Shown here piece by piece: positions 34,741 through 43,826 of a DNA stretch of 63,272 nucleotides. Within the stretch, counting starts at the first letter, position 1. Each line of letters opens with the position of its first letter. Origin of the DNA: Clostridium sp. D33t1_170424_F3 (GTDB lineage Bacteria; Bacillota; Clostridia; Oscillospirales; Acutalibacteraceae); contig NZ_JADPEG010000021.1 in the NCBI RefSeq assembly GCF_015667585.1, positions 1 to 63,272 of the forward strand. Reading direction: 5' to 3'. A program made the translations under genes and the position numbers. The notes under the pieces are model-generated. The model made no database searches. It was not told the origin of the DNA and saw nothing but the letters and a program-made list of their open reading frames with translations.

Positions 34741-36459
34741 ATGAAAAAATGGTTGAAGCGCCTGTCGCCAGGTCTTTTGGCTCTCTTGTTCTGTCTGATC
34801 AGTATTTTTGCCCTGATGACCATGCTCCACATGCAGGGCAACGCCCGGGTTATCAACTATACCGGAATTGTCCGGGGTGCGACGCAGCAACTGGTAAAAC
34901 AGGAAATGAACGGCTTTCCGAATGATACGCTGACGGCTCATCTGGACGGGATCGTTTCCGAGCTCTCCACCGGTGAAGGAGAAAACGACCTGGTTGCTCT
35001 TCCGGACGAAGCGTATCAAGCGCTGATTCAGCAGCTGCAGCAGGAGTGGGGCGAGTTGAAGGAAGAGATCGTCCGGGTGCGGGAAGGACGCCCCTCCCGG
35101 CAGCTGTATGTGTTAAGCGAATCCTATTTTGACCTGGCAAACCGGGCCGTGTCGGCGGCGGAGCGGTATTCGGAAAAATGCGTCACCAAATCCATCTGTG
35201 TGCTGCTGTTTCTCAGCGGCGGCTTCGTCGTCCTGTTTGTCCTGCTCCGGGTGAGCGAGGCGCGGCAGAAAAAGGCAAAGCTGGCCCTGGACATGGCGGA
35301 AAACGCAAGCCGGGCGAAGAGCGAGTTTCTTTCCCGGATTTCCCATGAGATTCGCACCCCCATGAACGGCATCACGGGTATGACGGCCATCGCCCGGCGG
35401 TTTGTGGACGACCCGGAAAAGATGACGGACTGCCTGGACAAAATTGATCTTTCCGCAAGCTACCTGCTGTCTTTACTGAACGATGTGCTGGATATGTCCA
35501 AGATTGAGAGCGGAAAGATTCAACTGGATGAGCAGCCCTTCGACGTGACGGAGCTGCTCAATCGCATCCAGGGAATGTTCTGGCGGAAAGCGGAGGACAG
35601 CGGCGTCACGCTGCGTATGCGCTGCGACGGACTGCCCGTTACTCAGGTAATCGGAGACAATCTCCGCATCAGCCAGGTGCTGGTCAACCTGGTGTCCAAC
35701 GCCATGAAGTTTACACCGCCGGGCGGCAGCGTCACGCTGGAAGCGCGGCAGACAGCGGAGGACAAGGAAACGGTCTGCCTGGAATTTACGGTTGCCGATA
35801 CCGGGATCGGCATCAGTGAAGCGTTTCAGCAGCACATCTTTGAGCCTTTTGAGCAGGCGCAGCCCGCTACAGCGCGCCAATACGGCGGAACGGGCCTGGG
35901 CCTTGCGATCAGCAGCAGCTTTGTGAAACTCATGGGAGGAACCATCGATGTGCATAGCAAGCTGGGGGAAGGCACGCAGTTTGTTGTATCCCTGACGCTC
36001 CGGCGGAATTTGGCCGGCGCTGCCGGCGGGCCGCAGACGGATGCGAAAGGGATCGTCTGTGACTTCACGGGCGTCCGTATCCTTCTGGCGGAAGACAACG
36101 CCATTAACGCGGAAATTGCCACACTGCTTCTGGAAGACGTGGGCGCGAAAGTGGACCATGCCGAGAACGGCAAAGCCGCCGTCGATTTATTTTCGATGTC
36201 GCCGGAGGGAACCTTTTCCGCCATTCTTATGGATGTTCAGATGCCGGTGATGGACGGGCTGAAGGCCACCCGCACCATCCGCGCCCTGCACCGTCCGGAC
36301 GCCGGGCAAATCCCCGTCATTGGCCTGTCCGCCAACGCGTTTCAGGAAGATAGGAAAAAAGCCCGGGAACACGGAATGAACGCCTATTTATCCAAGCCGC
36401 TGGACCCGGACCGCCTGTACCAGACGCTGGGGCAGGTCATTCACAGGGAAACGGCGTAA
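34741..36459 (+). CDS. Hybrid sensor histidine kinase with receiver domain
   Basis: A 572-aa membrane kinase. Helix 1 (about 9-30) and helix 2 (about 151-170) enclose an outside domain of about 120 residues. The HisKA site is His202 (LSRISHEIRTPMNG), with the ATPase boxes NLVSNAMKFT, DTGIGI and GGTGLGLAIS. The C-terminal receiver has the phospho-acceptor Asp498 (AILMDVQMPVMDG). No output domain and no partner gene are adjacent, so it probably passes phosphate to a remote regulator. ATG 34741 is used; the in-frame TTG at 34735 is also possible because no clear ribosome site decides. Confidence 0.9.
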   Translation: MKKWLKRLSPGLLALLFCLISIFALMTMLHMQGNARVINYTGIVRGATQQLVKQEMNGFPNDTLTAHLDGIVSELSTGEGENDLVALPDEAYQALIQQLQQEWGELKEEIVRVREGRPSRQLYVLSESYFDLANRAVSAAERYSEKCVTKSICVLLFLSGGFVVLFVLLRVSEARQKKAKLALDMAENASRAKSEFLSRISHEIRTPMNGITGMTAIARRFVDDPEKMTDCLDKIDLSASYLLSLLNDVLDMSKIESGKIQLDEQPFDVTELLNRIQGMFWRKAEDSGVTLRMRCDGLPVTQVIGDNLRISQVLVNLVSNAMKFTPPGGSVTLEARQTAEDKETVCLEFTVADTGIGISEAFQQHIFEPFEQAQPATARQYGGTGLGLAISSSFVKLMGGTIDVHSKLGEGTQFVVSLTLRRNLAGAAGGPQTDAKGIVCDFTGVRILLAEDNAINAEIATLLLEDVGAKVDHAENGKAAVDLFSMSPEGTFSAILMDVQMPVMDGLKATRTIRALHRPDAGQIPVIGLSANAFQEDRKKAREHGMNAYLSKPLDPDRLYQTLGQVIHRETA

Positions 36460-36564
36460 AAACCATCGGATTTCAAAACGACCGTTTCCAGGAGGCTTCG
36501 GCAAAAACAGAGGTTCAACCGATTTCTGCCAGAACCGGAACCGAATAAAAAGCAATTCCAAAGC

Positions 36565-36611
36565 AGCAGGCGGCATGGCTTTCAACCCCACGCCGCCTGC
36601 TGTATCTTTTT
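36565..36611 (+). terminator. Terminator of the hybrid kinase gene
   Basis: The 10-bp arms AGCAGGCGGC (36565-36574) and GCCGCCTGCT (36592-36601) are followed by GTATCTTTTT. Confidence 0.8.
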
Positions 36612-36737
36612 ACATAAAAAACGTTTTACAAACAGATCGCCTGTTAAGCGGACAGACGACCATACTTTTCATCTGGACGGAGGCTGCGCCTCTTTATGGT
36701 ATCATGAAACCAGCAACGACAGACGGGAGGATACGGC

Positions 36738-37364
36738 ATGGCCAAAAAGAAGGCCCGCAATACGCGGGGCAAAATCATCAGTGCGGCGTGGAGCTTATTT
36801 TATGAACAGGGTTATGAGGGAACCACGGTGGAAGAAATCATTGAGCTGTCCCACACCTCGAAGGGCTCCTTTTACCACTACTTCGACGGGAAGGACGCCC
36901 TTCTCAGCACATTGAGCGACCTGTTCGACGAAAAGTACCAATCTTTGCAGGAAACCATGGACCCCTGCATGCCCGCTATGAAAAAGCTGTTGTTTCTCAA
37001 CGCGGAGCTGTTCGGCATGATTGAAAACAGCGTATCCACAGAGCTGCTGGCGCGGCTGCTCTCCACCCAGCTGGTCACCAACGGGGAACGGCACCTGCTG
37101 GACCACAAACGCACCTATTACCGCCTCCTGCGGCGGATTATCTCCGAAGGGCAGGCGGCAGGCGAACTAAACACGCTGCGCAATGTGAACGAGATGGTCA
37201 AGCTGTACGCCCTGTGCGAGCGGGCGCTGATGTACGACTGGTGCCTTTGCGGCGGGGAATACGCCCTGCGCGATTATGCGGTCCGGGTCTTTCCGTCCTT
37301 TTTAAGCAGCTTTTTGCCCGGCGGGCCGGAAAAGCCTGCTCCGGAACAAAACGCTGCCCTGTAG
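36738..37364 (+). CDS. TetR-family transcriptional regulator
   Basis: A 208-aa protein. The N-terminal helix-turn-helix (TRGKIISAAWSLFYEQGYEG, then SKGSFYHYFDGKDALL) is standard TetR, followed by a helical ligand domain. ATG with GGGAGG 7 bp upstream. It is followed on the same strand by putP with a perfect 30-bp palindrome between them, so putP is its likely target. The ligand is unknown. Confidence 0.92.
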   Translation: MAKKKARNTRGKIISAAWSLFYEQGYEGTTVEEIIELSHTSKGSFYHYFDGKDALLSTLSDLFDEKYQSLQETMDPCMPAMKKLLFLNAELFGMIENSVSTELLARLLSTQLVTNGERHLLDHKRTYYRLLRRIISEGQAAGELNTLRNVNEMVKLYALCERALMYDWCLCGGEYALRDYAVRVFPSFLSSFLPGGPEKPAPEQNAAL

Positions 37365-37521
37365 TTTTCTTCCGCCTGAAACGCGGCTGCTTCATCCGCG
37401 GCGGGTTTTGCCCTTCTTCCTGTTATTTCTTCTTTTTTATCGGACTTGTTTTATAAGTTTATCCTATAATCGTCTATTATAAAATCCCCATAAATACTGA
37501 AAAATCTCTATATATTTGAAA

Positions 37522-37551
37522 ACAAAGTACGGACTATAGTCCGTACTTTGT
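37522..37551. promoter_or_regulatory. Perfect 30-bp palindrome between tetR and putP (putative operator)
   Basis: The half-site ACAAAGTACGGACTA (37522-37536) is followed directly by its exact complement. TetR dimers bind such dyads. A TATAAT-like -10 lies about 50 bp upstream (near 37464), and putP starts 105 bp downstream, so binding would block or roadblock putP transcription. Confidence 0.6.
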
Positions 37552-37656
37552 TCTGTATTGTGGTCTGTTTTTCGTCGTGTTAAGATAATAATACTTATGG
37601 CTTCGCCGGTCCGATGTGCGGCATGGTTCCGGCGGACGAAATTGGAGGGAGAACAA

Positions 37657-39195
37657 ATGACCACAGCACAATTCTGTATCATTGCCACCATTATTGTCTA
37701 TCTGCTGGCAATGATCTATGTCGGTTTCTATTTCAGCCGGAAGGGCGGCGGCTCGTCGTCCAATGAATTCTATCTGGGCGGGCGGCGGCTCGGCCCGATT
37801 GTCACCGCCATGAGCGCGGAGGCCTCGGATATGAGCAGCTGGCTGCTCATGGGCCTGCCGGGCCTGGCCTATCTGTGCGGCATCGCGGAACCCGCCTGGA
37901 CCGCCATCGGGCTCGCGGTGGGCACCTATCTCAACTGGCTGATCGTCGCCAAGCGCCTGCGCCGCTATTCGACGCGTCTGGACGCCATCACCATCCCCGA
38001 CTTCTTTTCCCGGCGCTACCGGGACAACCGCCATATGCTTTCCTGCATCGCGGCGGTGGTCGTCCTCACCTTTTTTATCCCCTACACCGCCTCCGGATTT
38101 AAGGCGGTGGGCACTCTGTTCAACAGCCTGTTCGGCGTGGATTACCATGTGGCAATGATTGTGGGCGCGGTCATCATCATCGGCTATACCGTGATGGGCG
38201 GCTTTCTGGCTGTATCCACCACCGACCTGATCCAGAGTATTGTCATGACGGTCGCCCTGGTCGTCATTGTCATCTTTGGCATCCAGCAGGCCGGCGGCTG
38301 GAATACCGTGGTACAGAACGCCAGCAGCCTGCCGGGCTATCTCAACCTGACGCAGGGCCACAATATGGCCGCGGGGGAGGCCTCCACCTACAGCGGGCTG
38401 AGCATTGTCTCTACCCTGGCCTGGGGCCTCGGCTACTTCGGCATGCCCCACATTCTGCTGCGCTTCATGGCCATCAAGGACGAAAACAAGGTGCGCGTAT
38501 CCCGCCGCATCGCCTCGGTCTGGGTGGTGATCTCCATGTTCATCGCCATTCTCATCGGCGTGATCGGATACAGCGTGTCCCTGAACGGGAAAATCCCGAT
38601 GTTTGGCTCCACCGCAGAATCCGAAACGGTCATCATCCAGCTATCCAGCCTGTTAAGCCAGAACGGCATTTTCCTGGCCCTGGTGGCCGGCGTGGTATTG
38701 GCCGGCATCCTGGCATGCACCATGTCCACCGCTGATTCCCAGCTGCTGACCGCCGCTTCGAGCGTATCGCAGGATCTCCTGCAGGACTTTTTCAAGATTA
38801 AAATGAGCACAAAGGCGTCCCTGCTGGCGGCGCGCGGCACGGTGGTCGCCATCGCGGTGGTCGCCGTCATCCTCGCCTGGGACCCCAACAGCTCCGTGTT
38901 TACCATCGTGTCCTTTGCCTGGGCGGGCTTCGGCGCGGCCTTCGGCCCGGTGATGCTCTTTGCGCTGTTCTGGAGGCGGAGCAACAAGTGGGGCGCACTG
39001 GCCGGGATGCTTTCCGGCGGCTTGATGGTCTTTGTCTGGAAATATCTTGTCCGTCCCCTGGGCGGCGCGTGGGATATTTACGAGCTGCTGCCCGCCTTCA
39101 TCGTCGCAAGCATTGCGATTGTCGCGGTTTCTCTGCTCACCGCGCCTCCGGAAAAGGAGATTTGCGAGGAATTCACCGCGATCAAGGAGGGGTAA
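37657..39195 (+). CDS. putP: Sodium/proline symporter (PutP, SSS family)
   Basis: A 512-aa membrane protein with about 13 helices. Family signatures are GGRRLGPIVTAMSAEASDMSSWLLMGLPG near the N-terminus and FRVLAG-type motifs replaced by WGLGYFGMPHILLRFMAI in the centre, as in PutP. It takes up proline with sodium, as nutrient or osmolyte. The ATG at 37657 has TTGGAGGGAG upstream. The operator-like palindrome in front suggests control by the adjacent TetR protein. Confidence 0.93.
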   Translation: MTTAQFCIIATIIVYLLAMIYVGFYFSRKGGGSSSNEFYLGGRRLGPIVTAMSAEASDMSSWLLMGLPGLAYLCGIAEPAWTAIGLAVGTYLNWLIVAKRLRRYSTRLDAITIPDFFSRRYRDNRHMLSCIAAVVVLTFFIPYTASGFKAVGTLFNSLFGVDYHVAMIVGAVIIIGYTVMGGFLAVSTTDLIQSIVMTVALVVIVIFGIQQAGGWNTVVQNASSLPGYLNLTQGHNMAAGEASTYSGLSIVSTLAWGLGYFGMPHILLRFMAIKDENKVRVSRRIASVWVVISMFIAILIGVIGYSVSLNGKIPMFGSTAESETVIIQLSSLLSQNGIFLALVAGVVLAGILACTMSTADSQLLTAASSVSQDLLQDFFKIKMSTKASLLAARGTVVAIAVVAVILAWDPNSSVFTIVSFAWAGFGAAFGPVMLFALFWRRSNKWGALAGMLSGGLMVFVWKYLVRPLGGAWDIYELLPAFIVASIAIVAVSLLTAPPEKEICEEFTAIKEG

Positions 39196-39285
39196 ACTTT
39201 CAAAAATGTTCTAAACATAGCACAGGATGCGTTGGTCTGCGACCCAAAACGCCGGGCCGCTCTTCCCATTCTGTTCCATAAACAG

Positions 39286-39334
39286 AGCCGTCGTGTCCCA
39301 AGGCGAAAATGCCATTGGAACACGACGGCTTTTT
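39286..39334 (+). terminator. Terminator of putP
   Basis: AGCCGTCGTGT (39286-39296) pairs with ACACGACGGCT (39320-39330), followed by TTTT. Confidence 0.8.
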
Positions 39335-39383
39335 GCACACGGATTCCTGCGCGCAGGTACAAAAAAAGTCCCGATCTATCGAA

Positions 39384-39614
39384 TCAGCACCGGCGGCATC
39401 CGGGGCCGCTCCATGGGAGCGCCATAATGCTCCATGCATAAATTTGCGGCGGGATACTGTTGGTCATCACGCCGTTGAACCGGATACTGACCACATTGCC
39501 CTGGCGGAACCAGCGCGCATTGGGCGTGATTACGACAACCCGCTGACGGGTTGCAAAATCCCAAACGAGCAGACGGTCCCACTGTACGCCCATCACAAGC
39601 GCATGCATCGTCAT
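39384..39614 (-). CDS. Small conserved-looking protein of unknown function (76 aa)
   Basis: Starts at ATG 39614 with AGGAGG 8 bp upstream. The product (DRLLVWDFATRQRVVVITPN, then FRQGNVVSIRFNGVMTNSIP) looks like a small beta-barrel domain: an RNA/DNA-binding or SH3-like pattern of alternating hydrophobics with NGVMTNSIPPQI near the end. Similar short proteins with a SIPPQI tail are, from memory, frequent in Oscillospiraceae. Convergent with putP. No function is assigned. Confidence 0.55.
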   Translation of the reverse strand: MTMHALVMGVQWDRLLVWDFATRQRVVVITPNARWFRQGNVVSIRFNGVMTNSIPPQIYAWSIMALPWSGPGCRRC

Positions 39615-39921
39615 ACCTACCACCTCCTATCGCTACATACAGCATATGCCGGAAAGCGGTGGACGGGACCTCTTTCCCACGCGTCTGCAAGAGACGGGCG
39701 TGCGGCCGATGAAACCGCCGCGTTGATGGATCCGGAGCGAACGCCACTGCAATAATGGGCAAAGCGGGTTTGCAAGGTTTCTTTTTCGCCGGAAAACGGT
39801 TACAATATATATTATAAAAATGGAGTTTCTGTTTTCCCGGTATCATTTTGAAAACAGAAATCCCATATTGGGATATAAACGCTGTTTTGCAGACAACGTA
39901 AGAAACAAACCGGAGGCCATA

Positions 39922-40446
39922 ATGAAACTGGAAATTTACTTTGATTATCTGTGCGAATTCTGTGAGATAGGCTGGAGGTACTGGCGCGAGCTGCTGCCCG
40001 CCTATCCGCAGATTACCCCTGTCTGGCGTCCCTGCGAGGCGCATCCCAGAGCCAGCGAGCCGCGCTACGGACGCCACAGCGACCTAGCCATTCAGGGCCT
40101 GCTGTTTCTTCAGGGGCAGGGCGGGGACGCCGCAAAATACAACGACCTGATCTTCTCCGCGGCCTGGCGCAAGGGGGAAAATATCGAGGACCTCGCGCTT
40201 TTATCCCGATACGGCGCACGGTGCGGCGCAGAGGAAGCCGCTTTCTGCGAGGCGGTTCGCAGCGGCCGCTATCAGGCGGCGCTGGAAGAAGCCAACCGTC
40301 GCGCCTGGGACATATTGGGGTTGCCGGCGGTGCCCAGTTACCTTGCGGAAAACGGCCGGCGGGTAGACGCCAGCCTGGGAATCGGCGTCTCCAAAACGCA
40401 ATTGAAGCAGTTTTTGGAGGCGCTTTCGCGGGCAGACGGGGATTGA
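39922..40446 (+). CDS. DsbA-family thioredoxin-fold protein
   Basis: A 174-aa protein starting at ATG 39922 (GGAGG site). It opens with MKLEIYFDYLCEFCEIGWRY: the CEFC pair is the redox motif of a DsbA/FrnE-type thioredoxin fold. The C-terminal part (GLPAVPSYLAENGRRVD) supplies the cis-proline loop (AVP). No signal peptide, so it acts in the cytoplasm, like FrnE/2-hydroxychromene isomerase-type DsbA relatives. Confidence 0.82.
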   Translation: MKLEIYFDYLCEFCEIGWRYWRELLPAYPQITPVWRPCEAHPRASEPRYGRHSDLAIQGLLFLQGQGGDAAKYNDLIFSAAWRKGENIEDLALLSRYGARCGAEEAAFCEAVRSGRYQAALEEANRRAWDILGLPAVPSYLAENGRRVDASLGIGVSKTQLKQFLEALSRADGD

Positions 40447-40488
40447 ACCCCCATTCCCTATCCACTTTTTCCAGTCAGGAGGATTGAT

Positions 40489-40683
40489 TTGAACGGACAA
40501 AACCGGGACGACGTCAAAATCGGCGCGAGGGTCAGCGTCGTGTGCAAAGCCGACCAGCGCTCCGGCAAACAGACCGAGGGCGTCGTGGCGCGGCTTCTGA
40601 CAAAGAGCCGCTTTCACCCGCACGGCATCAAGGTGATGCTGGAGGACGGACAGGTTGGACGGGTACAGGAAATTCTTGAATAA
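40489..40683 (+). CDS. ywbE: YwbE-family protein
   Basis: A 64-aa protein with the family pattern RDDVKIGARVSVVCKADQRS, then GVVARLLTKSRFHPHGIKV. YwbE proteins are small, single-domain and of unknown function. The start is TTG with AGGAGG 7 bp upstream. It lies 42 bp after the DsbA-like gene. Confidence 0.88.
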   Translation: MNGQNRDDVKIGARVSVVCKADQRSGKQTEGVVARLLTKSRFHPHGIKVMLEDGQVGRVQEILE

Positions 40684-40712
40684 ATACGCGCTGCACACAC
40701 AAATGACAAAAA

Positions 40713-40766
40713 ACAGATGGCCTCCCGCCGCGGTTCATTTCCGCGGCGGGAGGCCATCTGTTTTTC
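40713..40766. terminator. Bidirectional terminator between ywbE and galM
   Basis: The 21-bp perfect arms (40713-40733 and 40741-40761) form a strong stem with a 7-nt loop. A T-run follows on the plus strand and an A-run precedes it, so it can stop both converging units. Confidence 0.92.
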
Positions 40767-40828
40767 GATTTTTTACTGTAAAACGTCGTTCTTATCGGAC
40801 TTTATTGAAACGTCTTTCTCCTGAATGC

Positions 40829-41872
40829 TCAGTCTTTGACCGAAAAGCAAAGCTTTGTCATATGGTCGTACCGCTCGCCCCTTTTCAGCACCGGAGACGG
40901 GAAGTTGGCGCAGTGCATGGCATTCGGGAAATACTGCGTCTCCAGACACAGGCCCATGTTTTTCTCGTAAGCGACGCCCGATTTGCCCACCGGGCCGTCC
41001 AGCACGTTGCCGCTGTAGAACTGCACGCCCGGCATCGTGGTGGTGATGGTCAGCGCAATGCCCGTATCCGGCGCGTACAGCACCGCCGCGACGTTCTCCT
41101 TTTCCGCGCCGTCCAGAACGAAATTGTGGTCGTACCCCAGCCCGTTTTTCAGCTGCACGCAATCCGCGTGGATGTCGCGTCCCACCTCCTTGGGCTGGCG
41201 GAAATCGAACGGCGTCCCTTCCACCTCCAGAATTTTCCCGGTCGGCAGGCAGTTTTCATCGTTCTCCGTAAAGCGCGCGGCGGGAATTTGCAGCACATGG
41301 TTCAGAATCGTGCCTTTTCCCTCCCCGCTGAGGTTGAAATAGCAGTGATTGGTCAGGTTCACCACGGTGTCCGCGTCGGTTTCCGCCTCATAGCGGAGAA
41401 TCAATTCGTTATCGTCTGTGAGCTGATAGGACATACTGACGTCCAGATTGCCCGGATAGCCCTCCTCTCCGTCGGGGGAACGGCGTCCAAATACCAACCG
41501 GCCGTCCTCCACCGCGTACTCCCATACCTGCTTGTCAAAGCCGCGCAGGCCGCCGTGCAGATGGTTTGGACCGTTGTTGATCGCCAGACGGTACTCCTTT
41601 CCGTTCAGGACAAACACGCCCTGTTCGATGCGGTTGGCGTGGCGGCCGACCACCGCGCCCAGATAACCGTCGTTCTTTTCGTACTCCGCCAGCGTGCGGT
41701 ATCCCAGACAGACGTCCGTCAGCCTGCCGCCGCGGTCCGGAACCAGAATGGACGTGATGGTACAGCCGTAGTTCATCACGGTGACGGACGCACCGGCGTC
41801 GTTTTCCATCCGGAACCGGAAGACCTCTTTCCCGTCCCGGGCAACACCAAAGGGTTCTTTGGTTACTTTCAT
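40829..41872 (-). CDS. galM: Galactose mutarotase (aldose 1-epimerase)
   Basis: A 347-aa protein that converts beta- and alpha-anomers of galactose. Family motifs are GRHANRI, NNGPNHLHGG, NLTNHCYFNLSG (catalytic His), GLGYDHNF and LCLETQYFPNAMH (catalytic Glu). It is the last gene of the operon yesM-yesN-double SBP-galM, which ties that sensing unit to galactose-type sugars. Normal length, no odd features. Confidence 0.95.
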   Translation of the reverse strand: MKVTKEPFGVARDGKEVFRFRMENDAGASVTVMNYGCTITSILVPDRGGRLTDVCLGYRTLAEYEKNDGYLGAVVGRHANRIEQGVFVLNGKEYRLAINNGPNHLHGGLRGFDKQVWEYAVEDGRLVFGRRSPDGEEGYPGNLDVSMSYQLTDDNELILRYEAETDADTVVNLTNHCYFNLSGEGKGTILNHVLQIPAARFTENDENCLPTGKILEVEGTPFDFRQPKEVGRDIHADCVQLKNGLGYDHNFVLDGAEKENVAAVLYAPDTGIALTITTTMPGVQFYSGNVLDGPVGKSGVAYEKNMGLCLETQYFPNAMHCANFPSPVLKRGERYDHMTKLCFSVKD

Positions 41873-41912
41873 AGCATTCTCTCCTTCTTAATCGGGCCGC
41901 CGTTCCCGGCGG

Positions 41913-43826
41913 TTAATATTTTCTGCTGCGGATATTGTCCTTCGCGTTTTCTTCTGTAAAGACTTTTTCATCCGTAATGATGCGCAAAGGCAGTTCCTTG
42001 CCCGCCATCAGGTCGGTGATGGCCTTCATCAGCTGCGGCCCCAGCAGCGGGCTGCATTCCACGACGCAGTTCAGCCTGCCGTCCACCAGCGCCTGGAATG
42101 CCGTGCGCGCGCCGTCCACGGAGATGATTTTGACGTCTTTGCCCGGCTGGATGCCGTGCTCCTCCAACGCGTCCGCCGCGCCCAGCGCCATATCGTCATT
42201 GTGGGAGAAAATCGCGTCGATGTCCCACTCGTGCTTCGCCAGATAGTCCTCAATCACCTTGCGGCCTCCCTCATAGGTATAGTCGCCGCAGCCGAAATAG
42301 ACGATGTTGCAGCCCGGATACTCCTTGAGCACCTCGCGGAAGCCCTGGCTGCGGTCTTCCGTTGGAGACGCGCCGAGCGTCCCCTCCAGCTCCATAATGC
42401 GCAGGGAGCTTTGGGGCGTCTCCAGCGTGCCGCCCAGCCAGCGCATGGCGCGCCGCCCCTCTTCGATGAAGTCCGCGCCGATAAACGTCATATACATATT
42501 GTCTTCCCTGGTTGTGACGCGCCGGTCTGACAGCAGCACCGGAATCCCCGCGTCGCGCGCTTCCGCCAGCACCTCATCCCAGCCGCTGTCCACGACGGGG
42601 CTGATCACGATGACGTCCACATCCATTTTGATAAACCGGCGGATGGCTTCAATCTGCCGGCCCTGATCCTGGTCCGCGTCCTCATACAGCAGGCTGACGC
42701 CGAAATCGCGGGCCGCCTTTTTAATCGACTCTGTATTGGCCAGACGCCAGGCGCTCTCCGTGCCGACCTGGGCATATCCGACGGTAATCGCTCTTTTCGT
42801 CGCCTCCGGGACCTGATTCAGGCTGGCTTCGTAATCGTCCGCGTTTTCCTTGGTGATGTTGTGGCTGCGCAGGATGACCTGCTTGGGTACGCCGCTGACA
42901 TTGTTGAGGATTTCCAGCGCATATTGCACCGCCTCACGCCCGCCGGTCGGGCAGGTAATCGTCTCGTCAATCATCCCGCGGCGCACCAGATTCACGCCGT
43001 CGTCCTCGCCGGTGAAGCCGTCCACCCCTACAATGCGGATATGGTCGTATCCCAGCTGCTTGACCGCATTATAGGCGCCCAGCGCCATATAGTCGTTGTG
43101 GGCAAAGATCACATCGATGCCGCGCAGCCGCGTACCGAATGCCTTGACGATGTCCTCCGCCGAATCGCGCGATTCGCTGACCACCGCCACATGCTCCACC
43201 TGGATATCGCCTTCTCCGGAAATCACACTGCTGAAGCCCTCGCTGCGGTCGATGCTTGCCTGGGAGGCCGAGCTGCCGCACAGCTCCAGCACCGAGCCGC
43301 TTTTGCCGTTCATCATGCGCAGGGCGGCTTCCCCCGCCTGCTTGCCGATGGTCTTGTTGTCCGGACCGATAAAGAGGGAATAATCGAACCCCTCCACCAC
43401 GCGGTCCAGCACGATGACCGGGATCGACTGGTTGTACACATTGCTGACCACCGGCGTAATTTTCTTAACGTCGCACGGCGAGACAATCATCAGGTCGACG
43501 CCGTAATCCAGCAGGCGCTGGATATCCGTCATCTGTTTGGCGCTGTCGTCCGTCGCGTCTGTAAAGACAAGACGGACATTGGGGTACTTTGCGGCCTCAT
43601 CCTGTATTTCCCGGGTAAGAACCAGCCGCCACGGCTCACGCATGTTCGCCTGCGACACGCCGATCACATAATCGATCTTATCCGGCTCCTGACGCGCCGC
43701 GCATGCCGAAAACATGGAAAACAGCAGCGCAACGGTCAGCAGGCATATCCCGCCGCCTTTCCAGATGCGGCGGCGGTGCCTGACCCAACCTTCTTTCATT
43801 GACTCCATTCGTCCGCTGAGCTTCAT
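41913..43826 (-). CDS. Tandem double sugar-binding lipoprotein (RbsB-like plus YtfQ-like), likely sensor input
   Basis: A 637-aa protein. The basic N-terminus and lipobox (LLFSMFSAC, Cys near residue 42) anchor it outside the membrane. Two Peripla_BP_4-type domains follow. The first (about 53-345) has VIGVSQANMREPWR and AHNDYMALGAYNAV. The second (about 351-637) has VGYAQVGTESAWR, SPVVDSGWDEVLAEARDAGIP and FSHNDDMALGAADAL, and is close to the YtfQ protein encoded at 51844. The start overlaps the yesN stop by 4 bp. Its linkage to YesM/YesN rather than to a transporter suggests it presents bound sugar to the kinase. A fusion of two binders in one lipoprotein is unusual. Confidence 0.85.
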   Translation of the reverse strand: MKLSGRMESMKEGWVRHRRRIWKGGGICLLTVALLFSMFSACAARQEPDKIDYVIGVSQANMREPWRLVLTREIQDEAAKYPNVRLVFTDATDDSAKQMTDIQRLLDYGVDLMIVSPCDVKKITPVVSNVYNQSIPVIVLDRVVEGFDYSLFIGPDNKTIGKQAGEAALRMMNGKSGSVLELCGSSASQASIDRSEGFSSVISGEGDIQVEHVAVVSESRDSAEDIVKAFGTRLRGIDVIFAHNDYMALGAYNAVKQLGYDHIRIVGVDGFTGEDDGVNLVRRGMIDETITCPTGGREAVQYALEILNNVSGVPKQVILRSHNITKENADDYEASLNQVPEATKRAITVGYAQVGTESAWRLANTESIKKAARDFGVSLLYEDADQDQGRQIEAIRRFIKMDVDVIVISPVVDSGWDEVLAEARDAGIPVLLSDRRVTTREDNMYMTFIGADFIEEGRRAMRWLGGTLETPQSSLRIMELEGTLGASPTEDRSQGFREVLKEYPGCNIVYFGCGDYTYEGGRKVIEDYLAKHEWDIDAIFSHNDDMALGAADALEEHGIQPGKDVKIISVDGARTAFQALVDGRLNCVVECSPLLGPQLMKAITDLMAGKELPLRIITDEKVFTEENAKDNIRSRKY

